Origin: Mariprofundus sp.
GTDB taxonomy: Bacteria; Pseudomonadota; Zetaproteobacteria; Mariprofundales; Mariprofundaceae
Reading direction: 5' to 3'
DNA: 22,336 nucleotides
NCBI GenBank assembly: GCA_015485035.1
Contig: WFUI01000212.1
Coordinates: forward strand, 1-22,336
The translations under genes were made by a program, and so were the position numbers. The notes below the pieces were generated by a model that was not told where the DNA came from, searched no databases, and saw only the letters and a list, made by a program, of their open reading frames with translations. Shown piece by piece: positions 6,118 through 13,867 of this stretch. The first letter of the stretch is position 1, and the number at the start of each line of letters is the position of its first letter.

Positions 6118-8244
6118 TTAATCAATATACCGTGCAACGCGAAAACCGATATCATCACGCCCCGTATTCGCACCTTCGCGATATGAGGCTCGTAGTTCAG
6201 TAATGGTTCCGGAGCGCCAGTTTGAACCTTTTACGGTGTGTGTGTCACCGCTGTTTTGACCCAGCGGGTCGAGCTCTGTTGTTTGTCCGACAGGCGGCAC
6301 TAAAGTATACACATCATGCACCCATTCACTGACGTTGCCGGTCAGGTCATACAAACCTGATTTTTCTGCCGGATAGCTGCCGACCGGCGCCAGCCCTGCA
6401 TAACCATCGGAATAATTGGGCACGTAGTGCGTGGTTGTTCCTTTGGCCGTCTCATCGGCGATATTACCGGAGTTTTCGGGGATGGTTGTTGCATTACCCC
6501 ATGTAAACTTGCTCTGTTTGGCTTTCCCGGCTTTTCTGGCCAGCCATTCCCATTCAGCTTCACTCGGTAGCCTGTAACCATCCGATGTCGCATTGAAACC
6601 TGCATATTGGCCATTGCGAATATTATAGAAGGGCTTGAGTTTTTCTTGTGCGCTGAGCCAGTTACAGAACTGTGCCGCCTCAATCCAGCTCACTGAGCGT
6701 GCCGGGAGTAAAAAGGGGGCCGTTTGGTAAAGAGGGGACAGTTTACTTTCTTCGGGACGAAAAAGTGAAACTGTCCCCTTTTTACCCTTGCCTCTCCTGA
6801 ACCTGGCGAACTGCGCACCGGTCACTTCATATTTGCCGATATAAAAAGCTCTGGTCAGTTTTACCGTACGCAAAAACTCATTGGCGCGCTGGCCTTTTTC
6901 ATAGCGGGGAGCGCCCATCACAAAGCTGCTGCGCGGTCTGAACAGTTTCAGACGCATGCCCACCGAGTTGGTATATGTTTGCGGTGTTTCAGCAAGTCTT
7001 GCCTGGGATTCCGTGCGCAACACTGCTGTGATCGTTTGTCTGGATTTGCTGTCGGGTGTCAGTGTTTGTTTATGGCTGCGGTAACCACGCTTGCGCAGTT
7101 CAATATGGTGCGGTATCGCCGATAAGGTTAATATCAGCGGTGTCCGCCCCACCTGCTTGCCATCGATCAGGACTGTTGCAGCCGGTTTCGAACGCACATC
7201 AACCACGCCGGTCTCGGGTTTGAGATGAAATGAAATCTCTTTTTCTGTTCCGGGGCTGATGGACACTGTTTGTTGCTGCGAAAAATAGCCGGGTTTGTGA
7301 TAGCTCAGCATGTTATTGGTACGGGCTTTAACCGCCAGCTTCCCGGCAGGTGAGGGCACTTTTTTGCCATTCAACAGCAGCACCCCGCCAACAGGTGACA
7401 GATGGAGGCTTACATAGGCCTTGCTGGCTGCCAGCCGGTAATCCCGTTCAATCAGCATTTCGGTGTTGGTGATTTCAACATCTTCAGAGATCGTTTGATA
7501 GCTGCCCAGTGCTATCTCCAGGTGGTATTGGCCACCCGGTTTTTTAACTGAGACAGGTGAAAGGCCAATCTCGTCACCATTGATGTGTACACTGGCGCCT
7601 GGTGGCGTCGTGGAAATATTCATCTGACCGCTTATGGGCTGTAAATCAACGCTGCGATCCAGCCCCTTTCCCGGTTGCATGACAACATTGATGCGCTGCT
7701 TTTTGAAATAGGGGTTGTCGATTTCAATGGCATGCTCACCGGAAAACAGCTTCTGCTGCAATTGTTTGGCTTTGGCCACCATGTTGCCATCGACAGACCA
7801 GCGTGTTTTCTCCGAATCCGGCTTTGTTGTCACACGTAATAACTGTGGGATTTCGGACAGTTTTATGCTGAGCGTACCGCCTGTCTCTGAATCCAGCAGT
7901 GTTTTTCGTAACGTGTTGAAGCCCGTAGCTGAAACCTCAATGGTCGGATTGCCAAACAATGAGTAGACCGTACTGCCGATTGACCCTCCCAAGGCTCCCA
8001 ATACTTTTACTGCAGCACTTTCCTGCGCCTGTTCCGGTTGTACATTGATGAGCGTTCCATTGGAAAAGCTGATAAGGGACGTGGTTAAAATCATACCGGC
8101 AAACAGGATCAGTGTTAGCAGCAGATAAAACCGCCGCTGGCGGGACCTGGCGCGCAGCAATTCCATATGGATTGAGTCGTTATTTTCATTGTTGGCATCG
8201 TTATCGCTTGATTCATCCGGGGGAGGGGCTTTAAATTCGTTCAT
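6118..8244 (-). CDS. Membrane-anchored PEGA-repeat protein with C-terminal FGE-sulfatase (SUMF1-like) domain
   Basis: The protein is about 708 aa. A basic cytoplasmic tail (LLRARSRQRRF) precedes one membrane helix at about 40-62, so the rest should be periplasmic. PEGA-type repeats follow at about 208-273 (TTPPGASVHINGDEIG...P), 276-343 (degenerate) and 347-411 (SKPAATVLIDGKQVGRTP). An FGE-sulfatase domain spans about 426-707, with YEVTGAQF, GYRLPSEAEWEWLAR, GLYDLTGNVSEWVHD and IGFRVAR. The two active-site cysteines of formylglycine-generating enzyme are not in the expected place (the region reads VKGSNWRSGTITELRASYR), and the only Cys is in QFCNWLS. It is therefore probably not a classical formylglycine oxidase. 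I chose the ATG at 8244; a GTG at 8247 is equally possible with AAAGG upstream. It overlaps the TPR gene by 14 bases. The FGE region contains a 61-bp palindromic element (listed separately). Confidence 0.87.
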   Translation of the reverse strand: MNEFKAPPPDESSDNDANNENNDSIHMELLRARSRQRRFYLLLTLILFAGMILTTSLISFSNGTLINVQPEQAQESAAVKVLGALGGSIGSTVYSLFGNPTIEVSATGFNTLRKTLLDSETGGTLSIKLSEIPQLLRVTTKPDSEKTRWSVDGNMVAKAKQLQQKLFSGEHAIEIDNPYFKKQRINVVMQPGKGLDRSVDLQPISGQMNISTTPPGASVHINGDEIGLSPVSVKKPGGQYHLEIALGSYQTISEDVEITNTEMLIERDYRLAASKAYVSLHLSPVGGVLLLNGKKVPSPAGKLAVKARTNNMLSYHKPGYFSQQQTVSISPGTEKEISFHLKPETGVVDVRSKPAATVLIDGKQVGRTPLILTLSAIPHHIELRKRGYRSHKQTLTPDSKSRQTITAVLRTESQARLAETPQTYTNSVGMRLKLFRPRSSFVMGAPRYEKGQRANEFLRTVKLTRAFYIGKYEVTGAQFARFRRGKGKKGTVSLFRPEESKLSPLYQTAPFLLPARSVSWIEAAQFCNWLSAQEKLKPFYNIRNGQYAGFNATSDGYRLPSEAEWEWLARKAGKAKQSKFTWGNATTIPENSGNIADETAKGTTTHYVPNYSDGYAGLAPVGSYPAEKSGLYDLTGNVSEWVHDVYTLVPPVGQTTELDPLGQNSGDTHTVKGSNWRSGTITELRASYREGANTGRDDIGFRVARYID
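6726..6786. repeat. Palindromic element inside the FGE-sulfatase coding region
   Basis: AGGGGACAGTTT at 6733-6744 is repeated perfectly inverted as AAACTGTCCCCT at 6768-6779. The similarity extends outward through GGTAAA/TTTACC (6726-6731 and 6781-6786) and inward through ACTTT..TTCG-like sequence, giving an imperfect palindrome of about 61 bases. It stays in frame and encodes roughly GKKGTVSLFRPEESKLSPLY, a charged stretch where FGE domains usually have a short loop. Palindromes with a GGGGACAG core are, to my knowledge, frequent in proteobacterial genomes near REP-associated (Y1) transposases, so a mobilised REP-like insertion is plausible. No transposase is in this window. Confidence 0.7.
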
Positions 8245-9652
8245 CACAGATAACCTTTACGTCAAATGCGCTTGAACCGATGGGGATGCGCACTTCAACA
8301 AGCTTTGATTTGTAACCCTCGCGACTACCCTCAAAGGTATAGCTTCCGGGTTTGAGCCGGATAGTTCTTTGCTGTGTTATTCCTACCTTGCCGATGCCTT
8401 TGACCAGAATATATGTTTGATTATCCGATGTTACGGTTACCGGTATTTTAATATTTGCCTGCACAAGCAGCGCTTTCAACTCAGCTTCTTTCCGGCCTAG
8501 CGATGGACTGTTTTGTACAAAAATACGTGCCTGGTCCAGTGCCTGTCGCGCCGCGGCAGCAACGTTGCCAGCGGCAAGGCGTTCGGGTTTCCGGAGATAA
8601 TCCGACAGGACTTGATGCAGGCTTACCAGCTTGTTCGATAACTGCAATCCATCGCGAATCGTTTTATCATCGGGGTGTCGTTTTGCCGCTGCGGCATAAA
8701 CAGATTGTGCTTCACTCCACTGATCCCGGTCGATAGCCGCCTTGCCACGTGTTTTTGCTGATTCCAGATCCAGTGCAACTGCGAGTCTGTTAATCGCCGT
8801 ATTCAGGATGTGAAGCTCTGAACGTCCCGGGTATAATTGTTTGGCTTTATGATAACTGGCCCGGGCCTGTTGCAGCTTTCTGTGTTTGACAAGATCCAAA
8901 CCAAGGGCAATCAATGGAGCAAACTGACTTTCCTTGATGCTCTCTTCGAGCGCTGCTTTGCGCTGTTTTAACGCCTGCCTGTCCGGATCCAGCTTAAGCG
9001 CCTCGGCAACCGCTGTATATTCCTTCTCCGGGTTGTTTTCAGTGCGTGCAACGGCTGCTTTCTTTAACAGCGCCAGAATTTTCGGCAGTGTATCTATGCG
9101 CTGTGCAAGTTTGAGAGCCTCCGGATTGTCCGGCTTAAGCAGCAGCGCTTTGCTGATATCCTGTTTGGCTTCGATATGGTTATCGGTGGCCAGAGCATTT
9201 TTGGCCATCGAAAACGCTGAAGAAAACATTTCCTCTCTCTGTGCCAGCAACTGTCTGGCCATCGTTTCCAAATCGGAGAGTTCCTGGAGCGCCGCTGGAT
9301 AATCGCCTGTTGCAAACGACGCGCTTGCCTTGTCTTTCAGCGCAGCGATCGCCAGTTCCTTGTCGGTGCTCCAGGCTTTGAGGTTTGCGCTAGCAAGTGC
9401 CGGTGCAATGTCATTCTCATACAGGTGCAACTGTTGTATGAATTGTTCACGAAGTTTCGATGTGTCTGTCGGGGGTGGCGTTTTAACAGCAACAGAGACT
9501 TCCGGTACACCAGTGTTTGTATTGAAATCAAACAGCCACATCGCCGTTATGAACATGGCAATGACAAGCGTGGCAATGGCAAGGATGGACAGCATACGCT
9601 GGTTGTTTTTTGCATGGTCTTGGCTGGCTTGCCGGAGTTTTTCTTCTAGCAT
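8231..9652 (-). CDS. Membrane-anchored TPR-like protein with C-terminal PEGA-like domain
   Basis: The 473-aa protein has a short charged N-terminus, one membrane helix at about 19-41 and then about 350 residues of Ala/Leu/Lys-rich paired helices. TPR-like units are visible (ALLLKPDNPEALKLAQRI, EALKLDPDRQALKQRKAAL, SYHKAKQLYPGRSELHIL, YAAAAKRHPDDKTIRDGL). The last 60 or so residues form a beta-rich PEGA-like domain (IRLKPGSYTFEGSREGYKSK). The topology puts the repeats in the periplasm, where they could hold partner proteins. It starts 12 bases after the lipoprotein stop, without a strong ribosome binding site, and overlaps the PEGA/FGE gene at its end. Sharing a PEGA-type domain with the next gene suggests that both belong to one complex. 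No enzymatic motif is seen. Confidence 0.8.
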   Translation of the reverse strand: MLEEKLRQASQDHAKNNQRMLSILAIATLVIAMFITAMWLFDFNTNTGVPEVSVAVKTPPPTDTSKLREQFIQQLHLYENDIAPALASANLKAWSTDKELAIAALKDKASASFATGDYPAALQELSDLETMARQLLAQREEMFSSAFSMAKNALATDNHIEAKQDISKALLLKPDNPEALKLAQRIDTLPKILALLKKAAVARTENNPEKEYTAVAEALKLDPDRQALKQRKAALEESIKESQFAPLIALGLDLVKHRKLQQARASYHKAKQLYPGRSELHILNTAINRLAVALDLESAKTRGKAAIDRDQWSEAQSVYAAAAKRHPDDKTIRDGLQLSNKLVSLHQVLSDYLRKPERLAAGNVAAAARQALDQARIFVQNSPSLGRKEAELKALLVQANIKIPVTVTSDNQTYILVKGIGKVGITQQRTIRLKPGSYTFEGSREGYKSKLVEVRIPIGSSAFDVKVICDERI

Positions 9653-9664
9653 AGAAGAAAAGAA

Positions 9665-10915
9665 TCAGAGTTGAACATCTGGTGTGGCTTCCTCTTCATA
9701 GATTCTTTTGAGAAAGGCCCGCCATTGGGCGAATTGCTCCTTGGCGCTACCGGTGAGTTTCAGGGTGGATTTTTCAAAATTGACGACCTGGGGTGCCATC
9801 TCACTATCAATGGACTGGCCGAGTTCGGTCAGGGCATCTCGATGAAACTTCGCTTCCTTGTTGGTCTGGAAACTCTTTTCCAGGAAGTGTGCACCTGCAA
9901 TGCCACCAATCATGGCTCCAGTTGTGCCTGCAGTATATCCACCGTAAGAGTCTGACTGACCTCCGGCGACAGCGGATAAAACGGCCAGGCCAATCAATGC
10001 TACGCCAGCCAGAGCATTTTTAATCGTTTCTTGCCGGGATTGTCGCTCGGCCTCCAGTTCCGTAAAACTTTGTTTCTGCCAGGCTGCATAACTGGTGTCC
10101 ATTTTCTGACTGAACTGCTCATAGTGTGGCTGCATATTGTCGGTAAACAACTGATCGCGAACACGAATAGCTTTTACACGCTTAAGCATCAAATCATTTT
10201 CGTCAGGGTAACTGACCAGTGACACGATCCCTCTTTTGACCCGCATGTATCGGGCAAACGCTTCCTCAGAGAAATTGGCGCCGAAGCGCAAATTTGTGAG
10301 GGCTTGCAGCTTCTCCAGCTTTTTGTCGTCACGATGATTAAGTTCTTTGACAAGCCGGTCGGCCGCTTTCTTGAATACAGGGTCGTAAGGGTCTTTGCCC
10401 TTGTTTCTTATATTGCTGTAAAAATCCTTTGTTACTTCATGTTCGAATGATTTGCTGAACCATTGTTTTCCACTGATATCATAAACCTTTATATCAATAT
10501 CCACGTTGGCGCCATTTGATTCATTGATACTTCCAACCACGTACAGGTCACCGGTCGCTGTTGTGTCCGGCATGACACGGACTGCGCCAAACGCTTCTGT
10601 TTTTTCAAGTGCCAGTTTCATCTTGTACGCGAAACGCGAGGCTTCTGCCCGGCGCAGTTCAGGCCAAATACCTTTTTCTTCATATTTTTCCGGATCTTTG
10701 GGCAGCCCCGGATCAAAAACCGGAATAATGATATCCAGTTTTGGTTTTTGTACGATCAGTTTTTCAGTGGCCTTTGGTTTTAAATAGGATGAGGACGTTG
10801 CCGGGCCAACACTCAAACCGGATGATCCCGAGCCGCTGGCCGCACACCCTGATAAAAGAAATATACAGGCCATTGTGATTGCTATCGGTTTCCTGATCCG
10901 CATCATTCCAGTCAC
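9665..10915 (-). CDS. Lipoprotein with glycine-zipper segment
   Basis: The 416-aa product starts with a basic, hydrophobic signal sequence ending in the lipobox LLSGC (Cys24), followed by a Ser/Gly-rich linker; the residue after Cys is Ala, so sorting to the outer membrane is expected. Residues about 55-195 form a mixed alpha/beta domain (DIIIPVFDPGLP, GDLYVVGSINES, VDIDIKVYDISGKQWF), similar in style to lipoproteins that probe or assemble envelope complexes. A glycine-zipper-like stretch (AGVALIGLAVLSAVAGG and GGYTAGTTGAMIGGIAGA) lies at about 302-342 and may insert into a membrane. The start is a GTG that overlaps the upstream TAG by one base (TAGTG) and has AAGGAG seven bases before it. 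In-frame ATGs a few codons later lack this spacing. No specific family recognised. Confidence 0.8.
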   Translation of the reverse strand: MTGMMRIRKPIAITMACIFLLSGCAASGSGSSGLSVGPATSSSYLKPKATEKLIVQKPKLDIIIPVFDPGLPKDPEKYEEKGIWPELRRAEASRFAYKMKLALEKTEAFGAVRVMPDTTATGDLYVVGSINESNGANVDIDIKVYDISGKQWFSKSFEHEVTKDFYSNIRNKGKDPYDPVFKKAADRLVKELNHRDDKKLEKLQALTNLRFGANFSEEAFARYMRVKRGIVSLVSYPDENDLMLKRVKAIRVRDQLFTDNMQPHYEQFSQKMDTSYAAWQKQSFTELEAERQSRQETIKNALAGVALIGLAVLSAVAGGQSDSYGGYTAGTTGAMIGGIAGAHFLEKSFQTNKEAKFHRDALTELGQSIDSEMAPQVVNFEKSTLKLTGSAKEQFAQWRAFLKRIYEEEATPDVQL

Positions 10916-11568
10916 TACATCGCTCCTTGTTGAACAGGCAAACCTTTGTATTTTCGATATTCATTCCAGAGTTTTGCTTTAATCACCGGATCTGTTTCAT
11001 CCATCGCAGCCTGGCGGATCTGCGCTTCCAGGATGCTGTCGTTATCAACTTCAGGAATATCGTCCGGGATTTTACCACTGCCGCGAACAGATTTATTTTG
11101 AATATGCCCCCGGGTGTTTTTTTCACCCGGAACAGTGTTTGTTTCTGTTTTATTGCTTAATATGTCACTTGAACTGCCCGTAGATGCTTCCTGGGCAGCA
11201 GGCGCTTGTGTGCCCGACATCTCGGAGCTGGCCGTGGAAGATTTTGATTGGCCATTGCCCGCATTACTACCTGCGCCGGCCTGAGTGCCATCTGCACCCC
11301 GATCACCTGCCTTGCCGCCACCGGCGTTCCTGGCGCGGGAATTTCGACAGCCTTCATATTTGTTCAGGGAATGAAACAAGGCTTTATCCATCAACTCTAT
11401 TTTTTCCTGTTGGGTCAGGTTCGGATTGTTTGCGTAATCGACTGCGATATTGGTACAGTCATCGGCCTCGCCAAGGCTGGTATGCTCCTGGACCTGTGCC
11501 AGTGCATTGTCCGCGTTGAACAGTACAAACAGACAAATCAGGGCATAAAAACTGTTTATTGGAGTCAT
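10915..11568 (-). CDS. Secreted low-complexity protein, first gene of the envelope operon
   Basis: The 217-aa product has a signal peptide (hydrophobic 8-18, likely cleavage after ALA at about 24). A short helical domain at about 25-77 has two Cys (38 and 74) that could pair in the periplasm. A Gly/Ala/Ser/Asn-rich disordered stretch covers about 80-165, and a conserved-looking helical C-terminus (ILEAQIRQAAMDETDPVIKAKLWNEYRKYKGLP) ends the protein. I recognise no family. It appears to be the first gene of the run transcribed towards 3144, and its stop overlaps the GTG of the lipoprotein gene, so the two are coupled. Only a weak AGGT site precedes the ATG. The 260 bases upstream contain AT-rich stretches but no promoter I would defend. 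Confidence 0.75.
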   Translation of the reverse strand: MTPINSFYALICLFVLFNADNALAQVQEHTSLGEADDCTNIAVDYANNPNLTQQEKIELMDKALFHSLNKYEGCRNSRARNAGGGKAGDRGADGTQAGAGSNAGNGQSKSSTASSEMSGTQAPAAQEASTGSSSDILSNKTETNTVPGEKNTRGHIQNKSVRGSGKIPDDIPEVDNDSILEAQIRQAAMDETDPVIKAKLWNEYRKYKGLPVQQGAM

Positions 11569-11790
11569 TTTACCTGCAACTTAAACACGATATATGAAAT
11601 TTCCGTGAAACCAATAGTCACCTCACCGGCTTGTAATTACCCCGAAAACTACCCTGGCTCATCATAAAAACCAGTTGTGGGAAACTCTGAACAAGGGTAT
11701 TCACTCGCATTTTCTGTATGTGAAGACAAAGTGTCATGTTGACCTCATGTACAAAACCAGTCATTTATACCTTACTTTTGCGGCCCAAGC

Positions 11791-11817
11791 ATAAGCCGCG
11801 TGGATACACCGGCTTAT
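11791..11817. repeat. Hairpin ATAAGCCG/CGGCTTAT downstream of the Tyr/His-rich protein gene
   Basis: ATAAGCCG (11791-11798) pairs perfectly with CGGCTTAT (11810-11817), and an inner GTG/CAC pairing extends the stem to 11 bp with one bulged base and a 4-base loop. It starts 12 bases past the stop of the minus-strand gene at 11829, where a terminator is expected, but no T-tract follows on that strand. It could instead stabilise the mRNA end or mark the start of the next operon's control region. Confidence 0.45.
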
Positions 11818-11828
11818 TCAGAACATCT

Positions 11829-12614
11829 TTATCCGTTTCTCTCTATATCGATCAAGGCGCGCAGGTTGGTCGTGCTGGTGCTTCTATCGGCAGCCTGTAT
11901 GGCCTGATCAATATGGTTGCGAGCCGCTTTCATATCACGGCGAAGATAATGCAGTGATGCCAGCATAAAGTCTGTATCAGCATCCCCGGGTGAATAAGCC
12001 TCATATTGTCGGATAATTTGTTGCACTTTCATATGTAAACGCCGGTCCAGTGCGACATCATGCAACGCATCCGGGTCGGTTTTCAGGGCGCGGCGCATGG
12101 CCCACACGCCTTTGTCCAGTCTGCCAAGGTAGGCAGAAGCCAGTGCGTAACCAACCTTGGGGGCACCTGTGGAAGGGGATGACTGAGCCTGTCTGCCAAA
12201 ATCGATCAGGGCCGCACTGGCCTGGTTGTTGCCGAGTAATGTCCAACCGTTACGGGCATCCCGGTCATAAGTTCGGTTCTGGTAGGTTGCACCCGGTGAG
12301 TCATCATCGCCGGAACTGTATGGCGGTGTGGCGTAACGGTTATAATGATGGCCGTAATTGGAATATCCATATCTGTGGTAACCGTAGCCATAATGACCAT
12401 AACCATAGTAGTTGTGCCGGCCGTAATAGGGATAGCTGTACCTGTATCCGTAGGAATGACCATAGCCAGAATGTCCGACGTGATGTCCATAACCGAAATG
12501 AAGAAATCCGCCAGCCTGTGCAGGCACGGCTGTGAAGAAAAAAGAAGCAAGTCCCAGAAAAGTAATAGAGAAGGCAAGGAATAGTCTGAAAGAAATAATT
12601 CCGGGTATCTTCAT
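11829..12614 (-). CDS. Secreted Tyr/Gly/His-rich protein with TPR-like C-terminal half
   Basis: The product is about 261 aa. A signal peptide ends in PAQA at about 35 and precedes a low-complexity stretch of roughly 60 residues made almost only of Tyr, Gly, His, Ser and Arg (for example HFGYGHHVGHSGYGHSYGY), with about ten His and over twenty Tyr. A Pro/Ser/Asp linker follows, then about 130 residues of helical repeats (YALASAYLGRLDKGVWAMRRALKTDP, FMLASLHYLRRDMKAARNHI) resembling TPR. The role is unknown; His- and Tyr-rich exported segments may bind metal ions or stick to surfaces, but this is inference. Two ATGs are adjacent; the second (12614) is better spaced from GGAGG, so I chose it over 12617. 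The gene lies between the fba terminator and the envelope operon, on the same strand, probably as its own unit. Confidence 0.8.
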   Translation of the reverse strand: MKIPGIISFRLFLAFSITFLGLASFFFTAVPAQAGGFLHFGYGHHVGHSGYGHSYGYRYSYPYYGRHNYYGYGHYGYGYHRYGYSNYGHHYNRYATPPYSSGDDDSPGATYQNRTYDRDARNGWTLLGNNQASAALIDFGRQAQSSPSTGAPKVGYALASAYLGRLDKGVWAMRRALKTDPDALHDVALDRRLHMKVQQIIRQYEAYSPGDADTDFMLASLHYLRRDMKAARNHIDQAIQAADRSTSTTNLRALIDIERNG

Positions 12615-12701
12615 CATACACCTCCGTGGTGTACATTATCTTCCCCTTCCGTGCAGGTTCAGTTGTTGGTCGTATCAGTTAGCTGGCTGTTACATGCAAA
12701 C

Positions 12702-12729
12702 AAAAAAGGCGGACTCTTTCGAGCCCGCC
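12702..12729 (-). terminator. Rho-independent terminator of the pgk-pyk-fba unit
   Basis: On the minus strand, GGCGGGCTC, a GAAA tetraloop and GAGTCCGCC form a 9-bp stem (one G-U pair) followed directly by six T. It begins 22 bases after the fba stop codon. Stem, GNRA loop and T-tract all fit a strong intrinsic terminator. Confidence 0.92.
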
Positions 12730-12750
12730 CTGTTGTTAAAGAAAAACCGA

Positions 12751-13788
12751 TCAGCTGTAGTAGCTGATCATGCTTTCCAGAGAACGAACCTTGATTTTGG
12801 AGGCGTTGCCTGCAGAACCAAATGCTTCGTAGCGTGCTTTGCAGATGTCTTTCATAGCATCCTTGGCTGCTTTGTAGAATTTGCGTGGATCAAAGTTGGA
12901 CGGATTCTCTGTCAGGTGACGTCGAACCGCACCGGTAGAAGCCATACGCAGATCGGTATCGATATTGACCTTGCGAACGCCTGATTTGATGCCTTTAACG
13001 ATTTCTTCCACAGGTACACCGTAGGTTTCGCCCATTTCGCCGCCGTATTCATTAATGATAGCCAGCCATTCCTGTGGTACGGAGGAGGAACCATGCATCA
13101 CCAGATGCGTGTTCGGCAGTGCTGCGTGAATTTCTTCAATGCGGTCAATACGCAACACTTCGCCTGTTGGCGGCTTGGTGAATTTGTAGGCACCATGTGA
13201 AGTTCCGATGGCGATGGCCAAAGCATCCACGTTGGTCTGTGTAACGAAATCAACCGCTTCATCCACACCGGTCAGCAATTGATCCATATCCAGCTTGCCT
13301 TCGGCTCCGTGGCCGTCTTCCTCACCCATTTCACCTGTTTCCAGAGAACCCAGACAACCGAGTTCGCCTTCCACAGATACACCGCCTGCATGTGCCATAT
13401 CAACCACGGTTTTGGTGACGTTGACATTGTATTCGAAGGAAGCAGGTGTTTTGCAATCAGCCTCCAGAGAGCCATCCATCATGACAGATGAGAAACCGGA
13501 CTGGATGGAGCGCAGGCAAACTGCCGGCTCGGAACCATGATCCTGATGCATCACAACCGGGATGTGAGGGTATTGCTCGATAGCAGCAGCAATCATATGA
13601 CGCAGGAAAGGCTCGCCTGCATAACCGCGGGCGCCGGCAGACCCTTGCATAATAACCGGTGAATCTACTTCATTGGCAGCCTCCATGATGGCCTGAACCT
13701 GCTCCATGTTGTTTACATTGAATGCCGGCATGCCGTAGCTGTTTTCAGCTGCGTGATCCAGCAGTTGTCGTAATGAAATGAGTGCCAT
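12751..13788 (-). CDS. fba: Fructose-bisphosphate aldolase, class II (Calvin cycle type)
   Basis: The 345-aa enzyme reversibly condenses dihydroxyacetone phosphate with glyceraldehyde 3-phosphate (or, in the CBB cycle, with erythrose 4-phosphate) in the cytosol. Class II is clear from the zinc-site region [12 protein letters not shown] (His81, Asp83, His84), [28 protein letters not shown] and [13 protein letters not shown]. The long GELG..GEEDGHG loop and the 345-aa length fit the CbbA-type subgroup found in autotrophs. An AGGAGG site lies just before the ATG. It is the last gene of the pgk-pyk-fba run, 79 bases after pyk, and is followed by a strong terminator. The pyk-fba gap contains two short dyads. 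Confidence 0.95.
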   Translation of the reverse strand: MALISLRQLLDHAAENSYGMPAFNVNNMEQVQAIMEAANEVDSPVIMQGSAGARGYAGEPFLRHMIAAAIEQYPHIPVVMHQDHGSEPAVCLRSIQSGFSSVMMDGSLEADCKTPASFEYNVNVTKTVVDMAHAGGVSVEGELGCLGSLETGEMGEEDGHGAEGKLDMDQLLTGVDEAVDFVTQTNVDALAIAIGTSHGAYKFTKPPTGEVLRIDRIEEIHAALPNTHLVMHGSSSVPQEWLAIINEYGGEMGETYGVPVEEIVKGIKSGVRKVNIDTDLRMASTGAVRRHLTENPSNFDPRKFYKAAKDAMKDICKARYEAFGSAGNASKIKVRSLESMISYYS

Positions 13789-13810
13789 TTCTTCCTCCTT
13801 CGATATTAGC

Positions 13811-13847
13811 GGGCATAGTATGCCCTGTGTATGGGTTCGTAGGAACC
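13811..13847. promoter_or_regulatory. Two adjacent dyads between pyk and fba
   Basis: A 15-base palindrome, GGGCATAGTATGCCC, is at 13811-13825, and a small hairpin GGTTC-GTAG-GAACC is at 13834-13847. Both lie in the 79-base gap upstream of the fba ribosome binding site. They could be an operator for an internal fba promoter or mRNA stem-loops that protect the fba transcript after processing. No T-tract follows, so they are not intrinsic terminators. Confidence 0.4.
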
Positions 13848-13867
13848 GTAAAAATTATGTTTGTTTA

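Noticed and set aside
11569..11828. Promoter for the envelope operon
   Set aside because: A TATAAA and other AT-rich hexamers occur on the minus strand, but none has a convincing -35 box at proper spacing.
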